Below, one piece after another: positions 8,190 to 16,365 of a DNA stretch of 64,000 nucleotides (its first letter is position 1; every line of letters begins with the position of its first letter). Under the pieces are notes generated by a model that was not told the origin of the DNA, did not search any database, and worked only from the letters and a program-made list of their open reading frames with translations. Source of the DNA: JANQOH01 sp965201115 (lineage in GTDB: Bacteria > Pseudomonadota > Alphaproteobacteria > UBA7887); the NCBI GenBank assembly GCA_965201115.1, contig OZ241745.1:2728001-2792000 (forward strand). The letters are read 5' to 3'. Position numbers and translations under genes: made by a program.

Positions 8190-9193
8190 CGCGCCGCGCG
8201 CGCCGCCGCGGCCGCCGCGCGCCGCAGCAGCGGCCACAGCCCTTTCGGCGCCGCGAGCACCGCCGCGATCAGCACCGCGCCGAGCACGGCGTGCGAATCC
8301 ACGCGCGACAGCGCCGGGTGGACGGCGCCGAGCGCGCCCGCCTGCATTGTCAGATACTGGATGCCCACCGCGCCGAGTATCGGGCCGATCAGCGTGCCCA
8401 GCCCGCCGGCCACGACCCACACCAGCAGCTGCGCCGCGGCGCCCAGCCCGAACATGGCCGGCGTCACCAGCGAGGTGCTGGCGAACAACAGGCCCGCCAC
8501 GCCCGCCATCGCCGCCGAAATGGCGAACAACGCCGTCCGCCGCCAGCGGATGTCGTAGCCCAGGAGTTCGGCGCGCAGGGGATTTTCGCGTATCGCGACC
8601 GCGACGCGCCCGAACGGCGCGTTCAACAGCGCCACGCACGCCGCGTAGCACAGCACGAGCGCGATCATGGCGGCGCGGAACGCCGCTTCCGGCCCCAGCG
8701 GCGCGGAGGGGTCGAACGGCGCGTTGAGCGGCGGCGCGGAAGGCATTCCGTTTGCGCCGCCGAGGCGCGCCGCGCCGATCGCCGCGCCGGGCCCGGCCGC
8801 GCCGTTGGCCAGTTTGAACAGGATCAGCGTGACCGTCAGCGTGACGACGCCCACATAGACGTCGCCGATCCGCCCGTAGAACATGAACCAGCCCAGGGCG
8901 AGGGCGAAAGCTGCCGGAACCAGCACCGCGACCGGCGCCGCGAGCGTCGAATCGCCGAAATTGATCGCCGCCACCGCATAGGCGTAGCCGCCGAGGCCGA
9001 AAAACGCCGTGTGGCCGAAACACACGATCCCGCCGAACCCCCAGGCGAGGCCCAGGCTCAGCGCCAGTATCGCCATGACGACGAAATCGGTCGCGTTCAC
9101 GACCGCGAACAGCGATAGCGTTTCCGGGAGGACGGCGGCGAGCGCGAGCCCGGCCGCGATCGCGCCCGCGTGGCCCCAGCCCGCCGCCGTCAC
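8186..9193 (-). CDS. livM: ABC importer permease, LivM-like
   Basis: This 335-residue multi-spanning membrane protein has the LivM/UrtC signatures GFGGIVCFGHTAFFGLGGYA near residue 55, and AIRENPLRAELLGYD with a downstream TM pair in the cytoplasmic coupling region. The GGANGMPSAPP segment in the large loop is typical. It starts at a GTG at 9193 overlapping the upstream permease stop by 4 nt, and overlaps livG by 4 nt at its end, so the three genes are translationally coupled. Confidence 0.9.
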   Translation of the reverse strand: MTAAGWGHAGAIAAGLALAAVLPETLSLFAVVNATDFVVMAILALSLGLAWGFGGIVCFGHTAFFGLGGYAYAVAAINFGDSTLAAPVAVLVPAAFALALGWFMFYGRIGDVYVGVVTLTVTLILFKLANGAAGPGAAIGAARLGGANGMPSAPPLNAPFDPSAPLGPEAAFRAAMIALVLCYAACVALLNAPFGRVAVAIRENPLRAELLGYDIRWRRTALFAISAAMAGVAGLLFASTSLVTPAMFGLGAAAQLLVWVVAGGLGTLIGPILGAVGIQYLTMQAGALGAVHPALSRVDSHAVLGAVLIAAVLAAPKGLWPLLRRAAAAAARAAR

Positions 9194-10068
9194 GCCCCGC
9201 CCCCCGCGAACCGCCCCTGGAGCCGCCCGGCGAGGCCGCGCGGCCATATGCGCACGATGACGATGGCCGCCGCCAGCAGCGCGACTTCGCCCATGACCGG
9301 GCCGGACGCGAACTCGACGGCCGCGCCGACCGTTCCCAACAGCGCCGAGGCCGCGGCCGCGCCGCCCACGGCGGCCATGCCCCCCGCGATGACGGTCACG
9401 AACGCCTTGGCGACATAGGCGAGCCCGATGGTCGGGACGACGCCCGACACGGGGGCGAGCAGCGCGCCGGCGAGGCCGCTCAGCGCCGCGCCGGCGGCGA
9501 AGGCCGCGGCGCGGACGCGCGCGGTATCCACGCCGTGCGCGGCCGCCAGCGCCGGGTCCTGCATCGCCGCCCGCGCGCGCAGCCCCGCCCGCGTGCGCCG
9601 CAGCGTGAAATGCGCGCCGGCATAAACGCCGATCGCCGCCGCGATCAAAACCGGATCGTAGGCGCTGACGGTGAAATCGCCGATGCCGAACGCGCCGAGC
9701 GGCGCCGAAACCCCGCGCACCGTGTTGCCGAACGCCATCGCGACCGCGCCCGACAGCAGGAGCCCGAGCCCCCATGTCGCCAGCAGCGTATCGGTCATGC
9801 GCCCGTAGAGGCGGCGTATCAACAGGCGCTCCGCCGCCAGCCCCAGCGCGCCCACCGCGAGCGGCGCGATAACGAACATGGCGATCCACAGGTTTACGCC
9901 GCCCGCCTCCGCCAGGATCGCCGCGTAGCCGCCGAGCATCAGGAACTCGCCGTGCGCGAGGTTGATGACCCGCATCGCGCCGAAAATAACCGCCAGCCCG
10001 ATGGCGAGCAGCGCAAGAACGGCGACGCCGGCGAGGACGCGCAGAACCGCGACCGCCACGAAATCCAT
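9190..10068 (-). CDS. livH: ABC importer permease, LivH-like
   Basis: A 292-residue inner-membrane protein with about eight hydrophobic segments. MRVINLAHGEFLMLGGYAA near residue 32 is the LivH/UrtB hallmark, and RARAAMQDPALAAAHGVD is the coupling-loop region. It pairs with the LivM-like permease to form the channel. The ATG at 10068 gives the conserved family start. There are 98 bp between the binding-protein stop and this start, containing an imperfect GC-rich inverted repeat around 10125-10170 that could separate transcript levels. Confidence 0.9.
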   Translation of the reverse strand: MDFVAVAVLRVLAGVAVLALLAIGLAVIFGAMRVINLAHGEFLMLGGYAAILAEAGGVNLWIAMFVIAPLAVGALGLAAERLLIRRLYGRMTDTLLATWGLGLLLSGAVAMAFGNTVRGVSAPLGAFGIGDFTVSAYDPVLIAAAIGVYAGAHFTLRRTRAGLRARAAMQDPALAAAHGVDTARVRAAAFAAGAALSGLAGALLAPVSGVVPTIGLAYVAKAFVTVIAGGMAAVGGAAAASALLGTVGAAVEFASGPVMGEVALLAAAIVIVRIWPRGLAGRLQGRFAGGGA

Positions 10069-10166
10069 CGCCGCGCCCCGCGCCGGCGCGTCAGCGCATC
10101 GTGCGCGGGGCCGCGGCGTTCGCCGTCGATACGGGCGCCGCGGGCCGCAGACCGCGCGGCCCGGCG

Positions 10167-11405
10167 CTACGCATCGACGTCGATTTCGTACATGGCCGTA
10201 TCGTGCGGGTTCGCCTTCAGGTCGCACACCGCCGCGGTATCGGCCGGCGGCTGCGCCGGAAACCCGGCGAACACGCGGAACGCGCCGTTCTCGACCTCCG
10301 CCAGGTACACCGATTGCACGATGTGGTGGGTCGCGGGGTCGATGGCGACGCGGCCGCTCGGGCCGTCGATCGCGAGGCCGTCCTCCAGCGCCTCGATGAC
10401 CGCCATGCGGTCGAGTGCGCCGGCGCGCCGCACCGCCTCGGCCCACAGCATGAAGCCTTCCCACGACCGCGCGGCGAGCTCGTTGACCGCCGGCGCGCGG
10501 TCGCCGTAGGCCGCCGCGAGGCGCGCGAGAAAGGCCTTGTTGGCCGCGCTGCCGAGCTCGGCGAAATAGCCGTAGCACGCGACGATTCCCTCGCTCTCCT
10601 CGGGCGCGAGCGCATGGTGTTCGTTGCCGACGCCGAAGGTGGTGGAGGCCATCGGGATGCGGCTTTTCATCCCCGCCGCGGCCCATTGGCGGTAGAACGA
10701 CATGTGCGCGCCGCCGACCAGCACCGAAACGACGATGTCGGGCGCGGCGGCCTGGATATTGCCGATGGCGGCGCGGAAATCGGTGACGTCGAGCGGGAAA
10801 TACTCCGTATCCACCACTTCGCCGCCGCTCTCGCGCGCATACCGCGCCACCCAGCGGGCGGTGATCTGGCCGTAGTTGTAGTCGGCGGCGAGAACGTAGA
10901 TGCGCTTGCCCCAGCGCCGCACGATTTCCGGCGTCAATTTCGCCACCGTCTGCGCCGGGGTCGAGCCCGTGCAGAAGATATTGCGGTCGCAGACGCCGCC
11001 CTCGTATTGCGTGTTGTAGAAATAGAGCGTTTCGTAGCGCCGCAGGATGGGGCGGATCGCCTCGCGCGACGCGCTGGTTATGCCCGCCTGAACCACCGCC
11101 GCGCGGTCGCGCAGCGCCGCCCGGTTGGCGTATTGCCGGTAGAGTTGCAGGTCCGATTGCGCGTCGTAGAGCAGCAGGTCCACCGGGCGGCCGAGCAGCC
11201 CGCCGGCGGCGTTGGTCTCGTCGGCGGCCAGCCGCGCGCAGTCGATCATCGGGCGGCCGTAGATATCGAGCACGCCCGAGCCGTCGAGTATGGCGGCGAC
11301 GGGGATTGCGTCGTTCTCGCCCGCCGCGCCGCGCGCGCCGAGGCCCGCCGCCAGCGCCCCCGCGCCGGCCAGCCCGGTCATGAAACGTCTGCGCGTTACC
11401 GTCAT
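10167..11405 (-). CDS. TAT-exported amide/urea-type substrate-binding protein of the importer
   Basis: The 412-residue product begins with a twin-arginine signal (TRRRFMTGLAGAGALAAG), so it is probably exported folded to the periplasm. The mature protein matches the Peripla_BP_5 class: NTQYEGGVCDRNIFCTGSTP is typical of AmiC/FmdD/UrtA-type receptors for short amides or urea rather than leucine receptors. It heads the importer operon. An ATG at 11405 with GAGG upstream was preferred to the longer open frame. Substrate cannot be fixed from sequence; amides or urea are the best guess. Confidence 0.88.
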   Translation of the reverse strand: MTVTRRRFMTGLAGAGALAAGLGARGAAGENDAIPVAAILDGSGVLDIYGRPMIDCARLAADETNAAGGLLGRPVDLLLYDAQSDLQLYRQYANRAALRDRAAVVQAGITSASREAIRPILRRYETLYFYNTQYEGGVCDRNIFCTGSTPAQTVAKLTPEIVRRWGKRIYVLAADYNYGQITARWVARYARESGGEVVDTEYFPLDVTDFRAAIGNIQAAAPDIVVSVLVGGAHMSFYRQWAAAGMKSRIPMASTTFGVGNEHHALAPEESEGIVACYGYFAELGSAANKAFLARLAAAYGDRAPAVNELAARSWEGFMLWAEAVRRAGALDRMAVIEALEDGLAIDGPSGRVAIDPATHHIVQSVYLAEVENGAFRVFAGFPAQPPADTAAVCDLKANPHDTAMYEIDVDA

Positions 11406-11439
11406 GGCGTCCTCGCTTGTGCGCGCCGCCGCGCCGCGG

Positions 11440-11613
11440 TCAATCCGCGCCCGGCGCGCCGGGAAGCGGAAACGGCGCGTCGAGATCGGGCGCGGCCGCG
11501 CTCGCCGCCACAATGACGATGACGGCGATCAGGGCCGCGATCAGGCCGTATTCGAGCGCCGTCGCGCCGTCGGTTTTCGCCAGTAGCGCGCGCAGGCGCG
11601 AAAGGGGTTTCAT
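11440..11613 (-). CDS. Orphan Flp/Fap-type pilin
   Basis: A 57-residue prepilin with a short basic leader (MKPLSRLRALLAKTDG) and the pilin core GATALEYGLIAALIAVIVIV. Cleavage after Gly by the Tad prepilin peptidase and the Glu at +5 of the mature form are as in Flp pilins. The tail is short and Pro-rich (DLDAPFPLPGAPGAD). A GGGAG ribosome binding site precedes the ATG. It lies 34 bp upstream of the importer binding protein and far from the Tad locus at 19-43 kb, so it may be a spare or specialised minor pilin. Confidence 0.88.
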   Translation of the reverse strand: MKPLSRLRALLAKTDGATALEYGLIAALIAVIVIVAASAAAPDLDAPFPLPGAPGAD

Positions 11614-11658
11614 CGCGTCTCCCGTTCCCCGCGCCGCGCGCGGGCGTCGGCCGCGACC

Positions 11659-12198
11659 CTACCCCCCGCGCGCCCCGCGCGCAACCGGGGAGACCGGGGA
11701 CGTTGCCTGCCCTCCGGCGCCGCAAGGCGCCCCCGACTTGCGAAAGAAGCGCCGCCGCCCCGCGCCGTCGTCCGCCAGGTGCAGGTCGATATCCGGGTAG
11801 TTGCAGCTGTCCTCCGCTCCGCGGCGCGTCCCGACTTCGATGTATGCCGCCTCGGCTTCGCTCCGGTTGACGAGATGATGGCCGTCGGCCGCGCTGGCGC
11901 GGAACGCCGCCCCCATGCCCGGCCGCAGCGTCGCCTCGCCCGCATCGCTGACCAGCGTCAGCTCGCCGGAAACGACCCATACGAACTCGTCTTCATGGCT
12001 GTGCCAGTGCCGTTGCGACGACCACGCGCCGGGCGCCAGCGTGACGAGGTTGACGCCGAACTGCGTAAGTCCCCCCGCGTTGCCGAGCGCGACGCGGCGC
12101 GCGCCGCGGCACTCGGCGTCGTAGGGCTTCGGATACCGGCTTCCTTCCCGCACGGGCAGCCCCGCCGGCTCGACAATCGTAACGCCTTGTTCGCTCAC
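11659..12198 (-). CDS. Cupin-domain protein
   Basis: The 179-residue product has a single double-stranded beta-helix cupin. Motif 1 is RHWHSHEDEFVWVVSGE around residues 62-78 (two or three His plus Glu as metal ligands), and the second motif has GHHLVN near 106. This matches the small XRE-less cupins that bind a metal and often a sugar or small acid; the reaction is unknown. The C-terminus is Gly/Ala/Pro-rich and lacks clear structure. It starts with GTG at 12198. It lies 45 bp upstream of the orphan pilin. Confidence 0.85.
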   Translation of the reverse strand: MSEQGVTIVEPAGLPVREGSRYPKPYDAECRGARRVALGNAGGLTQFGVNLVTLAPGAWSSQRHWHSHEDEFVWVVSGELTLVSDAGEATLRPGMGAAFRASAADGHHLVNRSEAEAAYIEVGTRRGAEDSCNYPDIDLHLADDGAGRRRFFRKSGAPCGAGGQATSPVSPVARGARGG

Positions 12199-12689
12199 GC
12201 GCTCCCCCCCTCCTTGGGGTTTTCCGCCGCCCGCGCCCGTACACTAGCCCCGCCCCGCGCGCCGCGCAACCTCGCGCTTCGTGGGGGTGGCGCGCGCGCT
12301 TCCCTGCCGACGCCGCGCCGCGCGGGAACGTGCGGGCAGGATGCCCGCGGTCCCGGGCCCCGCCTTCGGCGGGGTTGGCGTTTCGGTACGGGCGCTCAGC
12401 ATTGCTGCCGTTTCGCCTGTTCGAGGCGGGCGGGGCTTCGGCGGTCGCGGGGCGGTCGGGCCCGGCGGTTGCGGGGGGCGGTTGCGGGGCATTGCGGGGC
12501 TCGGCCGGGCCCGGGGCGGGCGGGCGCGCCTCCTTGCCATCATCGCGGCTTGCGGGAACGTGCGGGCGAGACGCCCGCGCACCCAGGCGGTCCGCGCCTT
12601 CGGCGCGACGGCGCAGGAAGCGCGCCTTGCGCCGCGCGCGCCGCGGCGTTATGAACGGCAGCGGCGGCAACACGGAAAGGGGCGCCGGC
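12199..12689. repeat. REP-like elements between cupin and antitoxin genes
   Basis: A class A element occupies 12329-12376. A class B element (GCGGGCGAGACGCCCGC followed by a CGCGCC-ttc-GGCGCG hairpin) occupies about 12559-12610. The rest is GC-rich sequence with direct (CGGTTGCGGGG-type) repeats and no supported gene. Confidence 0.75.
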
Positions 12690-12944
12690 ATGGCGTGGAC
12701 GGTTCGCGAAGCGAGAGCCCGGTTCGGCGCGTTGCTTGACGCGAGCATCAGCGAAGGACCGCAAATCGTAACCCGGCGCGGCGTGGAAACCGCCGTGCTC
12801 GCGCCCATCGGCGAATGGCGGCGGCTACGCGAAGAAACGCCCCTCACGCTGAAGGAGTTGCTGCTCGCGCCGGAACCCCGGACGGAGACCCTCGCGCCGC
12901 CGCGCAAAGAGCGCCGCTACCGCCCGCCTCCCGTGTTCGACTAG
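12690..12944 (+). CDS. Phd/YefM-family antitoxin-like protein
   Basis: The 84-residue product starts MAWTVREARARFGALLDAS, the Phd/YefM fold that forms the DNA-binding dimer, followed by GPQIVTRRGVETAVLAP, the usual second half of that domain. The C-terminal 40 residues, which would wrap a toxin, are Pro/Arg-rich. No RelE, Doc or PIN toxin follows; the next gene is a molybdoenzyme. It may be a solitary regulator or the survivor of a lost toxin pair. GAAAGG lies 10 nt before the chosen ATG; an upstream in-frame ATG exists at 12651. Confidence 0.8.
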   Translation: MAWTVREARARFGALLDASISEGPQIVTRRGVETAVLAPIGEWRRLREETPLTLKELLLAPEPRTETLAPPRKERRYRPPPVFD

Positions 12945-12956
12945 GCAGGCGTATGC

Positions 12957-13132
12957 CGCCGCAACCCCGCCGAAGGCGGGGCCCGGGACCGCGGCCTTCC
13001 AGGCCGCACGTCTCCACAATCCCGGCCTCGGGCGAGCGGGGGGCGGGGGGCGTGCTTGCTCGCCGGCGCCGCGCATGGCGCAAACGTGCGGGCAGGATGC
13101 CCGCGGTCCCGGGCCCCGCCTTCGGCGGGGTT
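12957..13132. repeat. Inverted pair of class A REP-like elements
   Basis: A reversed class A element (about 12962-13011, with the first palindrome mutated to GCGGCC-ttcca-GGCCGC) and a forward element (13085-13132) lie head to head, about 75 bp apart. Confidence 0.75.
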
Positions 13133-13233
13133 GGCGTGTGCGTCTTGCGCGCGCGTCTCGATGCCGCGGGGGCCGGGGAGCGGCGGGCGGCGGGGTCGGC
13201 ATTTCGGTACAGATACCCAAGGAGTAGCGCGCG

Positions 13234-14307
13234 ATGGCGGGGAAGGAGGGGCTCGCGGTGCTTGGGGAGCGGCCGTTCAATGCCGAGACGCCGCCGCATC
13301 TGCTCGACGATGATGTAACGCCCGTATCGCGGCACTTCGTTCGCAACAACGGGCTCGCGCCCGAGGATACGAGCGCGGACACCTGGCGGCTGCGGGTCGA
13401 CGGGCTGGTCGATGCGCCCCTGAGCCTCGGCGTCGGCGAGCTGGCGCGGCGGTTCGAGGTCGTGACGCGGCGGCTCGTTATCGAGTGCGCCGGCAACGGC
13501 CGCGCGTTCTTCGACCCGCCGACGCACGGCGCGCAGTGGACGCACGGCGCGGTCGCGTGCGCCGAGTGGACCGGCGTCCGCCTGGCCGATGTTCTCCGCG
13601 CCGCGGGCGCGAGGAGCGGCGCCGCCTGGACCGCGCACGAAGGCGCCGACGCCGCCGTATCGGGCGCGGACGGCAAGCCGCCGCTCTCGCGCGGCGTTCC
13701 GATCGGCAAGGCGATGGACCCGAACAACCTGATCGCCTTCGGCATGAACGGCGCGCCGCTGCCCCCGCCGCACGGCGCGCCGCTGCGGCTGGTTATCGCC
13801 GGCTGGCCGGGCTCGTGCTCGCAGAAATGGCTGCGCCGCATCCGGCTGCGCGGCGATGTGCATGACGGCCCGGGGATGACCGGCGGCTCTTACCGCGTTC
13901 CCGCCCGGCCCGTCGCGCCCGGCGAACGGGTCCCGGACAGCGCGATGACGATACTCGGGGCCATGCCGGTGAAATCGCTGATTACGACGCCGGAGACGGG
14001 GCTATCGATGCGCGGGCGCGCGCTGACGGTGGCGGGCCACGCGTGGGCGGGGGATGGCGCGGTCGCGCGCGTCGACGTCTCCGCCGATTGCGGCGCGACG
14101 TGGCGCCGCGCCGCCCTGGCGCCGCCGCCCAATCCCGGCGCCTGGCAGCGGTGGTCGGCGGATTTGTCGTTCCCCGGAACGGGGTATTACGAGATATTGG
14201 CGCGCGCGACCGATGACCGCGGCGTCGGCCAGCCGTTTTCGGCCCCGTGGAACCCCGGGGGGTATGTCAACAACGCCATGCACCGAATCGCCGTGCGGGT
14301 CGTGTGA
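13234..14307 (+). CDS. Sulfite oxidase-family molybdopterin enzyme
   Basis: The 357-residue protein combines an oxidoreductase molybdopterin domain with a C-terminal Mo-co dimerisation domain (about residues 235-357). The molybdenum-ligating cysteine is in VIECAGNGR at residue 85; pterin-contact motifs include GWPGSCSQKWLRRI. The fold matches SorA/SoxC-type sulfite dehydrogenases. Unlike most bacterial members it shows no signal peptide, so it may be cytoplasmic or its export signal is missing. No cytochrome partner lies next to it. AAGGAG stands 9 nt before the ATG. Confidence 0.88.
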   Translation: MAGKEGLAVLGERPFNAETPPHLLDDDVTPVSRHFVRNNGLAPEDTSADTWRLRVDGLVDAPLSLGVGELARRFEVVTRRLVIECAGNGRAFFDPPTHGAQWTHGAVACAEWTGVRLADVLRAAGARSGAAWTAHEGADAAVSGADGKPPLSRGVPIGKAMDPNNLIAFGMNGAPLPPPHGAPLRLVIAGWPGSCSQKWLRRIRLRGDVHDGPGMTGGSYRVPARPVAPGERVPDSAMTILGAMPVKSLITTPETGLSMRGRALTVAGHAWAGDGAVARVDVSADCGATWRRAALAPPPNPGAWQRWSADLSFPGTGYYEILARATDDRGVGQPFSAPWNPGGYVNNAMHRIAVRVV

Positions 14308-14318
14308 CGGCGCGCGCG

Positions 14319-16298
14319 TCAGGCGGAGGCGGCGCGCAGGGTGATGCGGGTCATCGTTCCCTGGCCGGGGAGCGAGTTGACGCGGATGCCGCCGTCGTAC
14401 TTTTTCGCCAGATGCTCGGCCAGCGTCAGGCCGACGCCGATGGCGTCGTTGCGCGACGAGAAAAACGGCCTGAAGATGCTTTTCCGCCGCTCCTGCGTAA
14501 TTCCGACGCCGTTATCGATGACGGTAATGAGGATGGCCTCGTCCCGGGCGGCGGTGTCGATGCGGATCGTGCCTTCGCGGTCGCCGGCGTCCTCCACCGC
14601 GCGCAGGGCGTTTTCAAGGACTTTCGTCAGCAGCAGGCGGATTTCGGTTTTCGAGGCGAACGCCTCGGGGAGTTCGCCGCGCGTGCGGACCACCGAGGCG
14701 GCGTTTTCGGCGCCGAGCGCGGCGACCGCTTCGTCGATGCATTCGTCGATGTCGATTATCGCGCCGTCGCGTGCGCCGTCGACGGTTTGCGCCAGTATGG
14801 AGAGGCGTTTCGCCATGTCGGCGAGGCTGCCGGCTTCGCGCAGCATTCCGGCCGCGATGGCCGCGGCTTCCGTGTTCTCGCCGGTATCGGCGGCGCGCAG
14901 CCTTTCGACGCCGGCGGAGATGCGTTCGGCGGATTGCGCCAGGGCGCTGGCCGCGCATTCGACCGCAAAGCCGTATTCGAGCGCCTTTTCGACGCTCGGC
15001 GCCGCGCCGGCGGCGGGCGCGGCGGCGGCCAAGGCGGGCGCCGCCGGAGTTTTGGGTTGGGCCTTGCGTTCGGCCGCGGGTCCGGCCGCGGATTCGGCTG
15101 CCATTTCAGGCGCGGGCGCGGGCGCGATTTCGGGTTCGGCCGCCGCCACGGTTTCGGGGGTTTCGCCGCCGTCCGGCGCGGGCGCCGCTTCGGGGGCCTC
15201 GGGGGCCTCGGCGGGCCGCACCGGCACGCCGCGATAGTAGAGCATCGGCTCCGTCTCCTCGGTTGTAGTTGTGTCGGGCGTTTCCGCGGCCGCCGCCGCC
15301 GCCGCGGCCGCGGCGGCGTCCGCCGTCCGCTCGCCGGACCGTTGCCGCCGGAACGCCAGTACGGCCCACAACAGCGCCAGCGCGCCGACGATGGCCAGCA
15401 CGCCGCGCTCGTACCGCATGACGAGCTCTTGCCGCATGACGAGTTCGAAGTCCAGATAGCCGACGAGCCGGTCCGACAGGTCGGAAATCTCGCTCGAGGT
15501 GGCGGCGCGGAACATCGCCTCGGTCGGCCCGTGGCGCGTCAGCAGCACCTCGGCGTGGTCGAGCATGTTCGCCAGCGCGCCGGCCACCGGCGGCGGATGC
15601 CGGGCGCTGTCGCCGCGCAATCTCCCGACCGCGGCGCCCAGGCGGGCCTCGGCGGCGGGGGTCGGCGCGGCGAGGTACGCTTCGATGCCCGCCGCCAGCG
15701 CGTCGACGGCGACGGGCAGATCGGCGGCGCCGGCGCGGCGGCTGCGCTCGATGACGTTGTCGGCGGCGAGCGACAGGTAGCGCGCGGAGTTGCGCACCAC
15801 CGCGTATCCGGTTTTGAAGCGCTCGATGCGCTCTTCCTTTGCATCGACCGAGCTGAGATAGGCGGCGATCTCGCCGGCCAGGCGGTCGGGCAGATCGGGG
15901 GCGCTCCGCGCCGCGCTCCGCAGATCGGCCTTGAGGCCGTCCATGCGGGGGATAAAGGCCGCGAGCGAGTCGAAATCCGACATCGGGTTGGATCTGACGC
16001 GGGTCAGATCGACGCTCCAGTCGGAAGACAGCAGCTGGATGCGCTGCACGAGCGCGATCGCCTCGCGGTAGTTGCGCTCGCCTTCGCCGCCGAGTCTTGC
16101 GTAGAGCACGATCGCCGCGCCGATCAGTACCGCCGAAACGGCCAGGCCGATATGGGTGGCTCCGAGTCGCGGCGGCCAACCCGGCGACCGCGCCGCCGAA
16201 ACGGCGCGGCCGATACGGGCCGCGCCGAGCCGCCGCGGCCGTTCCGCCGAGCGCATCGCCGAAACGACCAGGCCGATACGGGCCGCCGCCGCTTTCAA
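14319..16298 (-). CDS. Membrane sensor with HATPase domain, kinase-like (paralogue 1)
   Basis: Layout: an N-terminal membrane anchor, a periplasmic helical region, a second TM (RGVLAIVGALALLWAVLAF), a long Ala/Pro-rich linker, and a C-terminal HATPase_c domain (LLLTKVLENALRAVEDA, IDNGVGI, GVGLTLAEHLAKKYDGG). I see no HExxNP-type phosphoacceptor box before the ATPase domain. A TTG at 16298 with AAGGGGGA upstream is preferred because it aligns with the start of the neighbouring paralogue; an in-frame ATG at 16379 lacks a ribosome site. The signal anchor holds a 21-residue tandem duplication. It follows its paralogue in the same operon. Confidence 0.8.
   Translation of the reverse strand: MKAAAARIGLVVSAMRSAERPRRLGAARIGRAVSAARSPGWPPRLGATHIGLAVSAVLIGAAIVLYARLGGEGERNYREAIALVQRIQLLSSDWSVDLTRVRSNPMSDFDSLAAFIPRMDGLKADLRSAARSAPDLPDRLAGEIAAYLSSVDAKEERIERFKTGYAVVRNSARYLSLAADNVIERSRRAGAADLPVAVDALAAGIEAYLAAPTPAAEARLGAAVGRLRGDSARHPPPVAGALANMLDHAEVLLTRHGPTEAMFRAATSSEISDLSDRLVGYLDFELVMRQELVMRYERGVLAIVGALALLWAVLAFRRQRSGERTADAAAAAAAAAAAETPDTTTTEETEPMLYYRGVPVRPAEAPEAPEAAPAPDGGETPETVAAAEPEIAPAPAPEMAAESAAGPAAERKAQPKTPAAPALAAAAPAAGAAPSVEKALEYGFAVECAASALAQSAERISAGVERLRAADTGENTEAAAIAAGMLREAGSLADMAKRLSILAQTVDGARDGAIIDIDECIDEAVAALGAENAASVVRTRGELPEAFASKTEIRLLLTKVLENALRAVEDAGDREGTIRIDTAARDEAILITVIDNGVGITQERRKSIFRPFFSSRNDAIGVGLTLAEHLAKKYDGGIRVNSLPGQGTMTRITLRAASA
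16131..16283. repeat. 63-bp tandem repeat inside the signal anchor of the sensor gene
   Basis: Two full units (16221-16283, 16158-16220) and a 27-bp partial unit (16131-16157) encode ARIGLVVSA... 21-residue repeats. Removing two units would restore an anchor colinear with the neighbouring paralogue. Confidence 0.8.
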
Positions 16299-16365
16299 TA
16301 TACTGTTTCCCCCTTGCCGCCCCTTCCGCGGCGGAGGCGGAGGGGGGGCGATCGAACGCAGCGGA

